From Cephalotus follicularis (taxonomy: Eukaryota; Streptophyta; Magnoliopsida; Oxalidales; Cephalotaceae), in assembly GCA_001972305.1 (NCBI GenBank), contig BDDD01000052.1:205037-269036 (forward strand): DNA of 64,000 nt, written 5' to 3'. This document shows positions 48,555 to 60,708 of the stretch, piece after piece (position 1 is the stretch's first letter; every line of letters begins with the position of its first letter). Under the pieces are notes generated by a model that saw nothing but the letters and a program-made list of their open reading frames with translations, did no database searches and had not been told where the DNA came from. The position numbers and the translations under genes were made by a program.

Positions 48555-49913
48555 TTGAGGGATCACCGACTGTATGCCAAATTCGACAAGTGCGAGTTTT
48601 GGCTATCGGAGGTTGCTTTTCTAGGGCAAAATGTTTCTGGTGACGGTTTATCAGTGGATCCATCGAAAGTTGAGGCAGTGAAAGATTGGAAACGACCGAC
48701 GAATGCTTCTGAAGTTCGCAGCTTCTTGGGTTTAGCAGGGTATTATCGTCGGTTTGTTGAGGGATTTTCCCGTATTGCTACACCGTTGACCAGATTGACA
48801 CAGAAGAACGCTGCCTTTGTATGGGATAGCGATTGTGAAAGAAGTTTTCAAGAGTTGAAAGACAGATTGATTTCCACTCATGTCCTAGCCTTGCCAGACG
48901 GGGACGAAGACTTTGTTGTATACACCGATGCTTCTGGAAAGGGGCTTGGTTGTGTTCTTATGCAATACGGCAAAGTGATTGCATATGCATCTAGAAAGAT
49001 AAAACCACATGAAGAAAACTATCCATTGCATGACTTGGAGTTGGCAGCCATTGTCTTTGCTCTTGGAAAATGGCGCCACTACCTTTATGGGACCAAGTTC
49101 ACAGTCTTCACTGACCATAAGAGTCTGAGATATCTCTTTTCACAGAAGGAATTGAACATGAGACAAAGAAGGTGGTTTGAGCTTCTTAATGATTATGATT
49201 GTGATATCAAATATCATATTGGAAAAGCCAATGTCGTTGCAGATGCATTGAGTCGCAAGTTGTCTTGTATGACTCTTTCCCATATACAGGTGCAACCTGC
49301 ATTGCTTGACCGGATTAGTGATGCACAGATAGTGGATATTGAATTACAGAAAGTGGCTACTGCTATTGATGAAGGATTGAAACCCGATTTCTCTCTATCT
49401 ACAGATGGGTTATTGAGATACAGGAACATAATTTGCATTCCAGCCGATAGCGAGTTGAAGGAAGAGTTTCTTTCTCAAGCTCATAAATCCTGTCTCTCTA
49501 TTCATCCAGGGAGTACGAAGATGTATCGTCACCTAGAACTTAGCTATTTGTGGACTGGCATGAAGAGAGAAATCGCGGAGTTTGTATCGAGATGCCTCAC
49601 TTGTCAGCAAGTTAAGGCAGAGCACCAGAGACCGGCGGGTTTGCTTCAGCCCTTGCTCATTCCTGAGTGGAAATGGGAACACATTACCATGGATTTTGTG
49701 TCTGGGTTGCCTCTGACCCACGACAGACATGATTGTATTTCAGTTGTGGTCAATCGACTCACGAAGTCGGCCCACTTCCTACCGATTCAGATGACTTATT
49801 CTAGAGAAAAGTTTTCCAGATTGTTCATAAAAGAGATTGTTAAAGCACATGGAGCTCCTGTCAGCATTGTTTCGGATCGAGACTCTCGCTTCACTTCCAG
49901 GTTTTTGAGTTAG
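48555..49913 (+). pseudogene. Gyp-B RT end, RNase H and integrase (long open segment), fossil
   Basis: One long open stretch of 452 codons spans RT connection ([20 protein letters not shown]), RNase H ([26 protein letters not shown]-type motif as [31 protein letters not shown]) and the integrase zinc region. In that zinc region, [10 protein letters not shown] and CLTCQQVKA supply the H and C pairs. The start of the integrase core follows ([27 protein letters not shown]). Length and order fit plant chromoviruses. It remains part of a broken polyprotein. Confidence 0.92.
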
Positions 49914-49919
49914 TTACAG

Positions 49920-50735
49920 GTAGCTATGGGTACAGAATTGAGTTTCAGCACTACTTTTCATCCCCAAACAGATGGTCTGTTCGAAAGGACCATTCAGATA
50001 TTGGAGGACATGCTTCGTGCATGCGTACTCGACTTTGGAGGTAGTTGGGATGACTACTTGCATTTGATTGAGTTCTCGTATAACAATAGTTATCACGAGA
50101 GCATACAGATGGCTCACTATGAAGCCCTATATGGTAGGAAGTGCCGATCGCCAGTTTGTTGGGATTAGGTCGGTGAAAAGAGTATTTTGGGGCCAGAGAT
50201 TGTACAGATTACCACAGAGAAAGTGAAACTGATTAGAGACCGATTGATTGTTGCACAGAGTAGACAGAAAAGCTATGCTAATGTTCATCGCAGAGGCTTG
50301 GAGTTTAGTGTTGGTGACCATGTTTTCCTCAAAGTGTCGCCCACTAAAGGAGTCATGAGATTCGGGAAGAAAGGAAAGCTTTCTCCTCGTTTTATTGGAC
50401 CTTTCGAGGTATTGGCTCGGATTGGCCGACTTGCTTACAGGGTTGCCTTGCCTTCAGCATTGTCGGGAGTGCACGATGTGTTCCATGTTTCTCAGGTGAG
50501 GAGATATGTTCGAGATCCTTCACACATCATTGAGTTTGGTTAGATTCAGTTGGAATCCGACTTATCGTTTACAGAGACTCCTATACAGATTGTTGACCGA
50601 CAGATCAGAGTATTGAGGAACAAGACCATCCCTTTGGTCAGTGTTCTATGGCAGTATCATGGTTTTATGGAGCGCACCTGGGAGCGCGAGGATGATATGA
50701 GAGAGACATATCCTTTCCTATTTGATTGATTGATC
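49920..50735 (+). pseudogene. Gyp-B integrase core end, C-terminus and chromodomain-like tail, fossil
   Basis: LSFSTTFHPQTDGLFERTIQ (49935-49995) holds the third catalytic region. FSYNNSYHESIQMAHYEALY and GRKCRSPVCW follow, then the GPY/F-type C-terminus (HVFLKVSPTKGVMRFGKKG; PRFIGPFEVLARIGRLAYRV; VFHVSQVRRYVRDPSHI). The last part (VDRQIRVLRNKTIPLVSVLW, about 50595-50650; TWEREDDMRETYPFLF) is a chromodomain-like tail typical of Del/Tekay. It is broken in a few places. Confidence 0.9.
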
Positions 50736-50782
50736 GTTTGACCGATGAATCTGGGGACCAGATTCTTTTAAGGACGGGAGAA

Positions 50783-53142
50783 TGTCACGACCCGAATTCC
50801 CTTTTGCACTGTTCATGCATCGTACGGTATTGTACCATACTGGACCGTACTGAACTGTATTGAATTGAGGTATTCTTATACCTATTGATATTGTATTGGT
50901 TATATGCATGTATAGTCGAGATTTTGGGCCGAGTTTCGGAGAGTTGATCGAATCGACTATTTAAGTCAATTCTTTCTCTCTTTTCTCTCATTATTCTCAT
51001 TTCCTCTTCTCTCTCTATCCTTCTCCTTCTCTCTCTCTAGCTGGAGCCTCCATCTTCCTCCATTGCAACCGGAATTGCATCTCCATCGACAAGGACAGTG
51101 ATTACAAGTGGTGGCTTACCGATTGAACAAGAAAGTAGCGGATTATTGGGCATTTTCAGCTGATTGATCCATCGTTAGCTCAACTTTTGAAGCTTCAGTG
51201 AAAGGTAGGACTTCTTTACTGAATTGCCTACTATTTTATTAATTGATTGATTGAATTGCGTGATTGAATTGAGTGATTGAATTGAGGTTCTGGGGTTTAT
51301 AGCAAACCCTTGACCTAATTGTTAAATTGAATGATTGAAATCGAATTTGGAAGGTTATAACTAGTCTTACTAACCTCAAATGATTGATTGTAAACTTTGG
51401 TTTTCAAATAATGGCTTTAAATTGGATTTTGACCCGTGATTGGCCCTATTTTCTGCACAAAATCGACTTTGCCCGGAAAAGATATCAACCCTTAGCCCAA
51501 AGACGTCGATGTCTTTCTCATATGAGTGCTATATCTTGATTCTGCAGCAAAGACATCGATGTCTTTCATAGACGTTGACGTCTTTGCCTCGAGATGTCTC
51601 TCCCCTGGAAAGACATCGATGCTGAACATCAATGCGCATTTTCAGGCTGTTTTTATTGAAAAGCGTCGACGCCTTTCTCCAAACACGTCGACGTCTTTGG
51701 CAAGTTCTCTACATAAACAGGGAAGGACATCGACGTCTTTCTAAAGACATCGACGTCTTTCCTCCGTTACAGAGGAGTCGATGTCTTTCACCAAAGACAT
51801 CGACGCCTAATGTACTGAAAGGAGTTTTTAACTGTTTTAAAGCTAGTTTTTCACTTCTTTTCACATCGCCACTTGACCGGAGCCTCACTTGAGGTGATCA
51901 AGTGTTTGAAAACAGTTTTAATGATTGTACTGACCGATTGATTGCTTGGGTCATGAGTGTTGCTGCGAGTCTAAGTTGGTAAAAGGGATGCACGTTCCCA
52001 TTCCTCCATTAGGCACCACCCCTTATTGGCCTTGCATCGATGTTGTATCGATACATTGATTGATTGCTTGGGTCTTGAGTGTTGTTGCGAGCCTAAGTCG
52101 GTACGATGGACGCACGTTCCCATTTCTTCATTAGACACCACCACTTATTGACTCTACCCAATATTGTATAGACTCGATTGATTGATTGATTGTATTGTAT
52201 GGATCCTATAGGGCGACCTCATGATTCGTGTCGGCATGTTAGGTTGTTGACTCTGTCCACCTATTCTGCCGATCGTTTCATTTATTGTATTGTATTGACC
52301 CGCTGACGAGCGGTACCGATTGATTGTCGATTGATGCTTCCTTGAGGCTGTAGCTCCCTAACGGTATCAGTAGCTCCCTCGGTTGTAGCTCATCGATACT
52401 GTATTGACCCAGCCATAGGCTGGAAGATCTATGAGTCCCAGACCTGATCAATCTTGAAACCGTAGATAGATCTCCCACCCTTTTTGAAGGACTACCTTCC
52501 GTGGGATTGATCACCGCTAACCGATTGACATTGTATTGACTCGGTCGCATGCTCTATAGGATATTGATTGATTGATTGGGTGTTTCATACACCGCCATTG
52601 AGTGTTTGTCATTGTATTGATTGTTTGTTATAGATCCTATCCGTATGCTCTATTATGGGCCACTGTCATACGGGTAGTCTGATCTCCAATTGTACATGTA
52701 CATTTGCCATGTCATGCATTGATATTGTACACCGCACATTGATATTGTATTGATTGTCACCAATATTGCACATTATACATGCATACATGCTGCATGGGGT
52801 TTTTGCTTAGCCAGTGTGGTTATATCTTTGTGTGCGACATAGGTAGGGCATCAGGTAGCAGCGGACAGAAGGATTGAAGACTTGATTTGATCGCATGACT
52901 GGTTATGAGATTGTAGTGAAAAGTTTGGAAGGTTTTATACTGAAATGCTGCATTGTAAAAGACATTATTGTAAAAGATTATTTTGTACTGTATGAATGGA
53001 TTTGTTTTGTATCTTCCGCAAGTGTTATATATTGTAAAGTTTTAAGTTTTCCGCATTTTTATATTGCTAGTCCCGACCATTGTATTGTGTATTGGATTGA
53101 GAGTAATGCCACGTGTCCGCCCTGCGGGCGCGGGGTGTTACA
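50783..53142 (+). repeat. Gyp-B 3' LTR
   Basis: 2360 bp, preceded by the purine tract at 50770-50782. It is collinear with 43547-45920, including the palindrome cluster (51475-51810), the ~116-bp duplication and part of the TTAGCCA repeat (52807 onward). Confidence 0.93.
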
Positions 53143-53603
53143 GTTATTGTGCAATTACTTTCATATTCAACCATTGTAGAGGTTATTACAATCACTACAC
53201 CTATATGAATATATTGTAATACCAGATCATTAGTACCTACATTGATAGTTAGGATTTAGCTCACAAAAAATCTGAGTAAGGATTGAACTCGCAAAAATCC
53301 GAGTTAGGATTCAACTTGTAAAAATCCAAAAGTTCAGATTGTGATCGGGGGATTACAATCTTAGTGGAACCTCAAGTTACGGCTTGGGAGTGTGGACGTC
53401 GGCATTGTTGGCCGAACCACCATACATTGTTTGCAACTTTCTTTTCCTTACTCTTTTAATTAAATGCAAGTTATTTTATTGCTTATAATTGTTTGGAGTA
53501 ACTTGCTTGCTTGCTTGTATTTGTTTTTAATTGAAAAAGAGGAGGTTTATTTTTTGCATAACCTATTCACCCCCCCTCTAGGTTGCTAGTTGTGGACCTA
53601 CAT

Positions 53604-53614
53604 TTGGTATCAAA
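53604..53614 (+). other. Primer-binding site of Cop-C
   Basis: TTGGTATCAAAG two bases after the LTR end, initiator Met-tRNA type. It shows that the LTR sequence before it belongs to the gag gene after it. Confidence 0.8.
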
Positions 53615-53655
53615 GTAGTTTTTATCATTAATCTTTTTTGAGATAATTTGATTCC

Positions 53656-55197
53656 ATGGCAACCTTTTTCAATGACAACATTAGTGAGTCCATTAATGAG
53701 CCCCCTAGTTTTGATGGAAATAATTACAGTTATTGGAAAACTAGAATGGCAATTTTTATTCAATCCTTGGATTATCAACTATGGAACATCATTACCAATG
53801 GTCCTGAAATTCCAACAAAATTAGTTGATGGTCAAAGAGTGCTTAAACTGAACAATGAATATAATGATCATGATTTTAAATTGCTTCAGTTGAATGCTAA
53901 AGCTAAGCATGTCATTTTCTGTGCATTAAGTCCTAGCGAGTTTAATAGAGTCTATTCTCTTGATTCTGCCAAAGAGATGTGGGATAGACTCATGGTTACC
54001 TACGAAGGTACCAACCAGGTAAAGGACACCAAGATAAACAGATTGGTACATGATTATGAACTGTTTACTATGCTTGAAAATGAAAATATTTCTAGCATGT
54101 ATGCTCGTTTTAATGATATAATAAATGCTTTGAAAGGTCTTGGAATAGTATATACTAATCATGAGTTAGTAAGAGATTCTCAGGTGCCCCCAAAGTCGTG
54201 AGAACCTAAAGTCACAGCTATAGAAGAAGCGAAGGATTTATCTACTCTCCCGTTAGAAGACTTGCTGGGATCGTTAATGACGCATGAGCTTCGAATGAGC
54301 GATCAAGCAAAAATGAGCCAAAGAAGAAAACGATAGCTTCGAACGCTTCAAAAGATAATGAAAGTGATGAAGAGGATATGGCCTTGTTAACTAAAAGGAT
54401 TAGAAAAATCTTAATGGACAAGAAGAACTTCTCCAAAAAGCAATTAAAGAAATTCCAATCCAACAAAGGAGAGACAAGCAAGAACGAGAAAGAGGAAAAA
54501 GAAGTTATCTGCCATGAATGTGACAAACCAGGTCATATAAGGCCAGATTGTCCTAAATTGAAGAAAAGGAAGGGCAAAATAAAGAAAAAGGCGATGATTG
54601 GTACTTGGAGCAACAACGATGAGTCTAACTCTGATAACGAAGAAAGTGAAGAAATTGCAAACATTACGTTTATGGCAATAGAAGATGATTGTGAGGTAAC
54701 TACGTCATCTCTTAGCTATAATGAATTGCAATGCGAATATAATGAGCTGCTAGATGTTTTGAATGAGTTAAATATAGAATATCATTTGCTAAAGAAAATT
54801 GCAAATGATAGAGCTAAAAAGAATGTAGAGTTAAAGAATTGTATTCAATAAATGAAAAAGGATGAAAGCATAATTGAAAAGATTTCATCTTTAGAAAAAG
54901 AGAATTCAGTATTAAAATTGGAAATTGATGGTTTAAGAAAAACTTTCTCAAAATTTTCTAGTAGTAATGATAAATTGGATAGACTACTAGGAATGCAATG
55001 ATGTGTATTTGATAGAGCTGGTTTAGGCTTTGATGAGATGAACAAAGTAGAACATTTTAATAAATTTTTAGAAAGAAAGAAGAAAATAATGAGTTGTAAC
55101 TATTGTGGAAAGATTGGACATATTTCTTCCAATTGTTGGCATAGAAAATCTGGTAGTAAGGTTAAAAGAATCTGGGTTCCGAAAGGAACATTTCCAA
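53656..55197 (+). pseudogene. Cop-C gag (UBN2 capsid, zinc knuckles), fossil
   Basis: It starts at the ATG 53656 (MATFFNDNISESINEPPSFD). The capsid part has NYSYWKTRMAIFIQSLDYQL, LLQLNAKAKHVIFCALSPSE and AKEMWDRLMVTYEGTNQVKD. Further on are a lysine-rich region, a CX2CX4HX4C knuckle (CHECDKPGHIRPDCP, about 54510-54555), an acidic region, a coiled-coil-like region and a second knuckle (CNYCGKIGHISSNC, about 55095-55138). The end reads RIWVPKGTFP. It is a close relative of the Cop-D gag. It has a few breaks. LTR-F interrupts the element at 55198 and it resumes at 61309. Confidence 0.88.
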
Positions 55198-55918
55198 TAT
55201 AACACCGCCGGTTCGGGATCAGGATGTCACCCCCTATTCAGAACCGGAAATGTCATGCTAAACCAGACTAATGGAAACATATCAACATATCCTAAACCTA
55301 TGTCATTAAAAACAGTAATAAAGTCTCCAATTAAACTGATAAAAGAAAGAGTGTCAGGTTCAAAACTTAAATTCTGCTCATAAACAAATTGGTCTCCAAA
55401 TTAACACGTGGTGGTCTAAACATAATCTGATAACACAACTGGAACTGGAAATCATAGTCCCGAAAAACATAGCATTACTAAAAGAATTTAACTCAATAAA
55501 ATCCTCAAGTCATAGGTTGCTCTCTTATCACACTTTCCCTAAAGCTCCAGATAACCTGCCGCATGGAAACAAAAACGCGACTGAGCAAACCTCAGTACGG
55601 ATATAGAATCATAAAGCAGTACGAAACAAAATAGATTACGAAATAGATCAATTCCCAAAATCATAACAGTTACAAGACAAAACCAAATAAAACTGTTGCG
55701 AATCAAAACAAATACGAAACAGAACAGTGTCCGATACAAAATAGTATTCAAAACTTCATAATACGAAATAAAACATTTTACAAAATAAATCATTTTATGA
55801 AACAAAACAAATTACGAAGCAGTTTACGAAATAGAACAATAATAATCATTTACAAAAACGTAACAATTCATAACAAAATCAGTTTATGCAAATCCAAAAT
55901 ATGCTCATGTCAAATCAT

Positions 55919-55972
55919 ATATATATATATATTCACAATTCAGCATAAAGTGAATATATATATATATCAAAG
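55919..55972. repeat. Two (TA)n runs in LTR-F
   Basis: Short atatat runs flank an identical-looking attcac/gtgaat pair, forming a roughly symmetrical AT-rich inverted repeat. Confidence 0.6.
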
Positions 55973-56749
55973 CATATCAGTTTCTAAAACTTTTCAAAAA
56001 CCATGTCTTATGCTGAGAGATGCAATATCGAATTAAATACATACATAAATGCAAGGGATCCTGTAGAATCCACTTGCCAAACGGAATGACGTGTACTGCA
56101 CTACACAATCAATTCCCACAATCCATAACATATCACATAACATATAACTAGAGTCAACCCATATGCCTCTATCATATATAACGGATCCATAAATCCACCT
56201 CATTGGATTTATTCAAAACATAGAGAGACACCGTAGTCTATTCACACCGCTACGGAAGTGTCATGTCCCCGTGCCAGGCCTACGACATGCCTATGGTACC
56301 TATATAGGTAGGAAATAATATATTCTCAGTATTTAAAAAATAATGATTTATCAAAATCATTTCCAATATCGGTTTACTCACAAAACCAAATCATATCTTA
56401 AAAATTTGCATAATTTCGTAATTGAAAATCATGCTCATAAAAAAAAATATGTATCATAAAAATTTAGCATACTTTCTTAGGTGAAAATCATGCTCAATTT
56501 ATAAAATCAGTAATATTTAACGTTACACCAAAAAGTAATAAAACAGATTTTATCATGTCGAAACATATCTGCCAAAGCGAAAAATCCTTGCGAAAAACAT
56601 ATCTGAATTCATTTCAATAAAATCATAGGATAAGACCTAAAGACGAAGAAATCCGGACATTTTCACATTCAGGAACCAACTCATTTAATTTTCACAATGA
56701 AAAAGATGTTCGTACAAGAACTTTTATGAATGGGTCATAAGTTAATTTT

Positions 56750-57186
56750 ATAAAGTCAGGAATATGACGTATTCTATCGAGAAGCTTGCTCGATTGTATA
56801 TCCAGGAGATAGTGAGATTGCATGGGGTGCCGGTCAGTATTGTCTGCGACCGAGATGCTAGATTTACTTCGAGGTTCTGGAAGAAGTTCCAAACAGCTAT
56901 GGGAACAACCTTGAACTTTAGCACTGCATTCCACCCCCAGACTGACGGATAGTCCGAGCGAACTATTCAGACTCTGGAGGATATGCTACGGGCTTGCATG
57001 ATTGATTTTGCTGGGAGTTGGGAGGATCATCTGGCACTAATTGAATTCTCTTACAACAACAGTTTTCATACCAGCATTGAAATGGCTCCCTATGAAGCTT
57101 TGTATGGAAGGAAGTGCCGATCGCCTATCTGCTGGGACGAGGTAGGTGAGAGACAAGTGTTGGGACCAGACTTGGTACAGGAGACT
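56750..57186 (+). pseudogene. Gyp-C integrase core, fossil
   Basis: MTYSIEKLARLYIQEIVRLH and VSIVCDRDARFTSRFWKKF, then LNFSTAFHPQTDG and [35 protein letters not shown] and [13 protein letters not shown] follow. It is the same domain as Gyp-B 49800-50165, at moderate similarity. It is broken. Confidence 0.88.
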
Positions 57187-57942
57187 TGTTCACTGTTAAA
57201 AGAATGTTTTAAAATTTATAGCCGCAAGTGCACGGATCATGCAGTAACGGGTCGAACGCAGGGAAACTTAAACTAGTTGTAATTTATCCAACCTAGGTGA
57301 AGTATACCAATTTTGAGATTAACTATCAAAAACTACTCCTAATTATGCAAAAAATAATAAAATAATTGAAAACAGAAAAGAAATAAATAAAATAAAATAA
57401 CGGACTAAAATAAAATAATAGAAAAGAACACGTGCAAATTAAAACTAATTAAAACAATAAATAAAACTCAAGAAAATATATAATTAAAAAGCGGTTTAGG
57501 GTATAGAAACTCACCGCTACTAAGCATAATGAAAACTAAATTAATGAGAAAAGAAGGATTAGGGTTGTCACCACCCTCTCTCTGATCTAATCTACTATTT
57601 TTGGCCGAATATCATTATTTATAGACTACTAAGTTGATCAAAAATGGAATAAAAGCAATCCTAGTTACAAAATATGGCAAAAATCTAAACTTTCTATTTC
57701 TGCTGCAGAGGACTTCTTTAGGAAAGGAGTCGACTTCTTTGTCCTGTTTTCTGAAGAATTCTGCAATTCTTCAATCTTTATGCTTTAAGCTTCAATTATG
57801 CACACTTTGGGGTAATATTCTTGCACTTTGGTCTTTAAACACTTGTACCTGAAAATCATTGAAACACAACCAAAGTAGTCTATTCCAAGCATAAAAATAT
57901 AACAAATATATCATTAAAAATCACACATTTTTATGCTAAACA
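57187..57942. mobile_element. Small solo LTR-like insertion in the Gyp-C integrase
   Basis: A 756-bp segment starting TGTTCACTG and ending GCTAAACA, flanked by near-identical agact (57182-57186) and ggact (57943-57947). It interrupts integrase coding sequence, which continues directly after it. It contains the block gccgcaagtgcacggatc (57222-57239), known from terminal repeats of plant gypsy elements. It has no coding region. A gagtcgacttcttt motif (57724-57741) is a weak member of the palindrome class. Family otherwise unknown. Confidence 0.72.
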
Positions 57943-58466
57943 GGACTACTGATAAAGTAGAGCTAATCAAGAAGAGACTGCTAGCTACACAGAGTCGGCA
58001 GAAGAGTTATGCCGATAGCAGGAGAAGAAAGCTAGAGTTTGAGAAGGGGGATCATGTCTTCCTGAAGATCTCGCATTCGAAAGGGATACACCGTTTTGGC
58101 CTCAAAGGGAAGTTGGCCCCAAGGTATATTGGACCTTACGAGATACTGGAGAGAGTGGGGGAGGTAGCATATCAGATTGCTCTACCGCCTAGTTTGTCGG
58201 ATGTGCATAACGTATTTCATGTTTCCATGTTACAGAAATACATACCCGACCCATCTCACATTTTGAGCTACTACCCTAGATTCGTCAGTCCCAGATTGAC
58301 ATTTGAGGAAAGGCTGACAAGGATAGTGGATCGAATGGAAAAGGTTCTAAGGAACAAGACCATCCCTATGGTAAAAATACTGTGGCATTTTCATAGAGCT
58401 GAGGAGGCTACGTGGGAGCATGAGGACAAAATGAGGGAGACGTTTCCCCACTTGTTTGGAATGTAA
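57943..58466 (+). pseudogene. Gyp-C integrase C-terminus and chromodomain-like tail, fossil
   Basis: TDKVELIKKRLLATQSRQKS, then HVFLKISHSKGIHRFGLKG, PRYIGPYEILERVGEVAYQI and VFHVSMLQKYIPDPSHI. The tail VDRMEKVLRNKTIPMVKILW and TWEHEDKMRETFPHLF is chromodomain-like. It ends shortly before the purine tract. Confidence 0.9.
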
Positions 58467-58490
58467 GGGCTAAATTCGAGGACGAATTTT

Positions 58491-58507
58491 CTTTAAGGAG
58501 GGGGGAA
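58491..58507 (+). other. Polypurine tract of Gyp-C
   Basis: ctttaaggaggggggaa directly before TGTAATAACC. The preceding text gaggacgaattttc is a usual end of Del/Tekay elements. Confidence 0.85.
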
Positions 58508-59854
58508 TGTAATAACCATAATTTCCATTCATGTACTTTGTACCATCGATGAAGAAAATATACTTTGGGATGTTATGTTGTTACCTTTTTAATCGAATGA
58601 AGTGGGAATAACATTCTTACACGGAAAGTAAAGAAATGATTTCTGGTATTAAACCGCCGACGCTTAGAGTCATACCATCGACGCTTTAAGCCCTGTTAAG
58701 TACACAAAATGCACAGCTGAAGGCTGTGATTAGGCGCACACAGTCGACCTTCAAGCGCCCAGCATCGACACTTAAAGGCATATAAGCACCGACGCCTAAA
58801 AGTAACCGGCGACGCTTTAGGCGTGTTCTGGCGCAAAACATGTGTCAATTGGAATGAAATGGCAGAGCTGACATAATGGGAACATTGGCATGTGTCCATA
58901 GAAGTGGTTGCCATACAAAAGAGGCGCTGCCAGCTGTTGTTAATGCCAGACTAATAGCTTGCATGTCTACCCACCACCTGAACAACCTGCAAAGTTAGAG
59001 AAGAACAAAAGAATGCAGGCATGTGAGAGAGGGAAATGCACAATGAAAGTTAAACTGGCTGAGGAAATTAAAGGCACGAAACTGAGCCTTTATATCAGCT
59101 GATTAGTCGAGTGATGTCAGATGTCACTGGCTAACGGAGGTGGTCCTATGTGCCAGGAGTTGGCTAGAGTACACACCAAAACTGCCTGCAATGCAGAGCT
59201 TGATTGTTAAACTGCCCGCTAACGCCGGTAGTAAATGTTACCTTATCTATCATCTTCGGAGTGTAGGGTGATAGATAGGTGGTGCACAGTTGGTGCTAGG
59301 AGTTAGCGACATGTGATACCCAAACCACTGTACTGATTGATTGTACCCTTGTGCGGTATTCTTGCATTATACTGTCTATGGCCACTTGGCATGATTGCGT
59401 ATGTATTGGAGTACTATGTATATATGTCATTTCATATTAACTATCATGCATATTTACATTTATAGATTCAATTACATGCTTTATCTTCCTACTTAGCCAA
59501 GTGAGGACAACGGCTAACCCCCTACAATTTTAGATTAAGTGAAGGCATTCGGGGAGTTGCTGCTTAAGCGTGGAAAGCTTCTTTTTACCTTAAGGTTGTT
59601 ATTATTTTATGACGATGTTCTGTATATTGTATCGAACGGTTCATACCCCTTTACTGTTGTACTTTCCTTATGTAAAAGGATATTTCTTGTATTTTTTAGC
59701 ACGTAGTATGGGCTGCGTGCGGATGACTTGGAATCCAGTTTTAATTGCTTCCGTTTATATTATTTTAAATTGGTATTGGAAATGCTGGATTATTGCTTAT
59801 TTCTGATATCACCACATATGTTGTCTAACGTAATTGGAATAACGGGGTGTGATA
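58508..59854 (+). repeat. Gyp-C 3' LTR (LTR-B family, shorter version)
   Basis: It starts TGTAATAACC and ends near CGGGGTGTGATA. It parallels LTR-B in the second half (ggtgcacagttggtgctagg; ggccacttggcatgattgc; TTAGCC/GGCTAA at 59493-59517). The palindrome cluster at 58655-58830 is of the gcgtcgacgcttta kind, unlike the CAGTCGACTG kind in LTR-B at 4455. Confidence 0.85.
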
Positions 59855-59867
59855 CTCATATAACTCT

Positions 59868-60235
59868 GCACCATGTACACACACACACTTACTGCTTGCA
59901 AAACACACAAAGCACACAACACATGCACACACTGCCTACAACACATACACACACACCTACACAACACACAAAACACACATACACATACTACATGCAAAAC
60001 ACACACAGCACGCACCGCACACGCACTGTCTACACACAACGCATTCACTGCACACACACCACATGCGAAACTTCTCACACTCATACCCGACACTACCCTC
60101 AATACACACTGCTCACATACACAGCACATACAACATGCAAATTACACCCAACACGCACACAACACATGCATAACATAAACTCTATTTTTACAGTACATAC
60201 ACACAACCAACACACACACACACATGCAGGATAAT
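59868..60235. repeat. CA-rich cryptic repeat in LTR-F
   Basis: Dense but irregular acacac/catgcaaa repeats. Open frames across it on both strands (cysteine-rich on minus, His/Thr-rich on plus) are composition artefacts. Confidence 0.85.
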
Positions 60236-60661
60236 CCTCGTGTTGAGCATGAACCCAGGTGATAAATTTATGGGCAACAGTGGTGTCAACACAACCAGTT
60301 AAACCAATTCCTTACATGACGCCAATGGAAACAACAAGAAATGCAGAAAAATAGGGGAGAACGTAGGCATATGCAAACGGTGGCTGTGTTAAGGAGAGGG
60401 ATGGGATCAAGCCCTACACATGTGACCGGGTTGATATCCAACCGACCATGACCCATGCTAGACACCATGACTGCTAAAGAATCAGAAATGAAAGGTGCAG
60501 GCTTACACAGAGAGAAGAGGATTAACACATGCATATCTATATACAGTTTATATAAAACGAATCGGATCACCACAATGAAGCAAGAAACCAAACCTGAAGT
60601 GATGTAGGATTGTGGGTTACTGTGCAAGAAACCTTCCTCTAAGCTGCGCAACAATGGCGCT

Positions 60662-60667
<6 letters not shown>

Positions 60668-60708
<41 letters not shown>
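60668..60708. repeat. (GA)n microsatellite in LTR-F
   Basis: About 20 GA dinucleotides, followed by 250 bp of GA-rich DNA. On the minus strand (the LTR's sense) it is a CT-rich leader-like tract. Confidence 0.92.

Larger units (their letters stand above)
43547..53142 (+). mobile_element. Gyp-B: full-length Del/Tekay-like gypsy chromovirus, broken
   Basis: The LTRs of 2374 and 2360 bp (43547-45920 and 50783-53142) start TGTSACGACCCG and end CGGGGTGTTACA. The primer site TGGTATCAGAG (45924-45934) and purine tract AAGGACGGGAGAA (50770-50782) are in place. Between them gag, protease, RT, RNase H, integrase and a chromodomain-like end occur in gypsy order. Roughly ten breaks disturb the coding region, so it looks inactive. 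The LTRs look about 95-97% alike by eye. The flanking bases give only an imperfect duplication candidate (gatat/gttat). It sits in the 5' LTR of Cop-C and is among the youngest insertions here. Confidence 0.93.
42704..53602 (+). repeat. Cop-C 5' LTR (SIRE/Maximus-like), split by Gyp-B
   Basis: Own parts are 42704-43546 and 53143-53602, about 1.3 kb together. It starts TGTTGATATTT and ends CCTACA directly before a primer site. A TATA box (tataaata, 43429-43436) lies downstream of a TCGA-palindrome cluster (42845-43330). The U5 part has gtggacgtcggcattgttgg followed by ccgaaccacc (about 53391-53425), a hallmark of SIRE-type LTRs that is also present in Cop-D. Gyp-B entered between 43546 and 53143. 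Cop-C itself entered LTR-E, with gaaat (42699-42703) as the left target copy. Confidence 0.82.
56740..59854 (+). mobile_element. Gyp-C: 5'-truncated gypsy piece (integrase to 3' LTR) in LTR-F
   Basis: A plus-strand gypsy remnant starts inside the integrase core. It runs through the integrase C-terminus and chromodomain-like tail and ends with a purine tract and a 1.35 kb LTR of the LTR-B family. Everything upstream of the integrase core is absent. A small LTR (57187-57942) is inserted in the integrase. No target duplication can be expected because the left part is missing. Confidence 0.8.

Noticed and set aside
43542-53147. Exact five-base duplication for Gyp-B
   Set aside because: The flanks give atatt before and gttat after (gatat/gttat at best), so no perfect duplication is claimed.
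59728-60234. Long open frames on both strands across CA-rich DNA, the minus one cysteine-rich (59809-60129)
   Set aside because: They follow from acacac/catgca composition. No domain, and no frame stands out.
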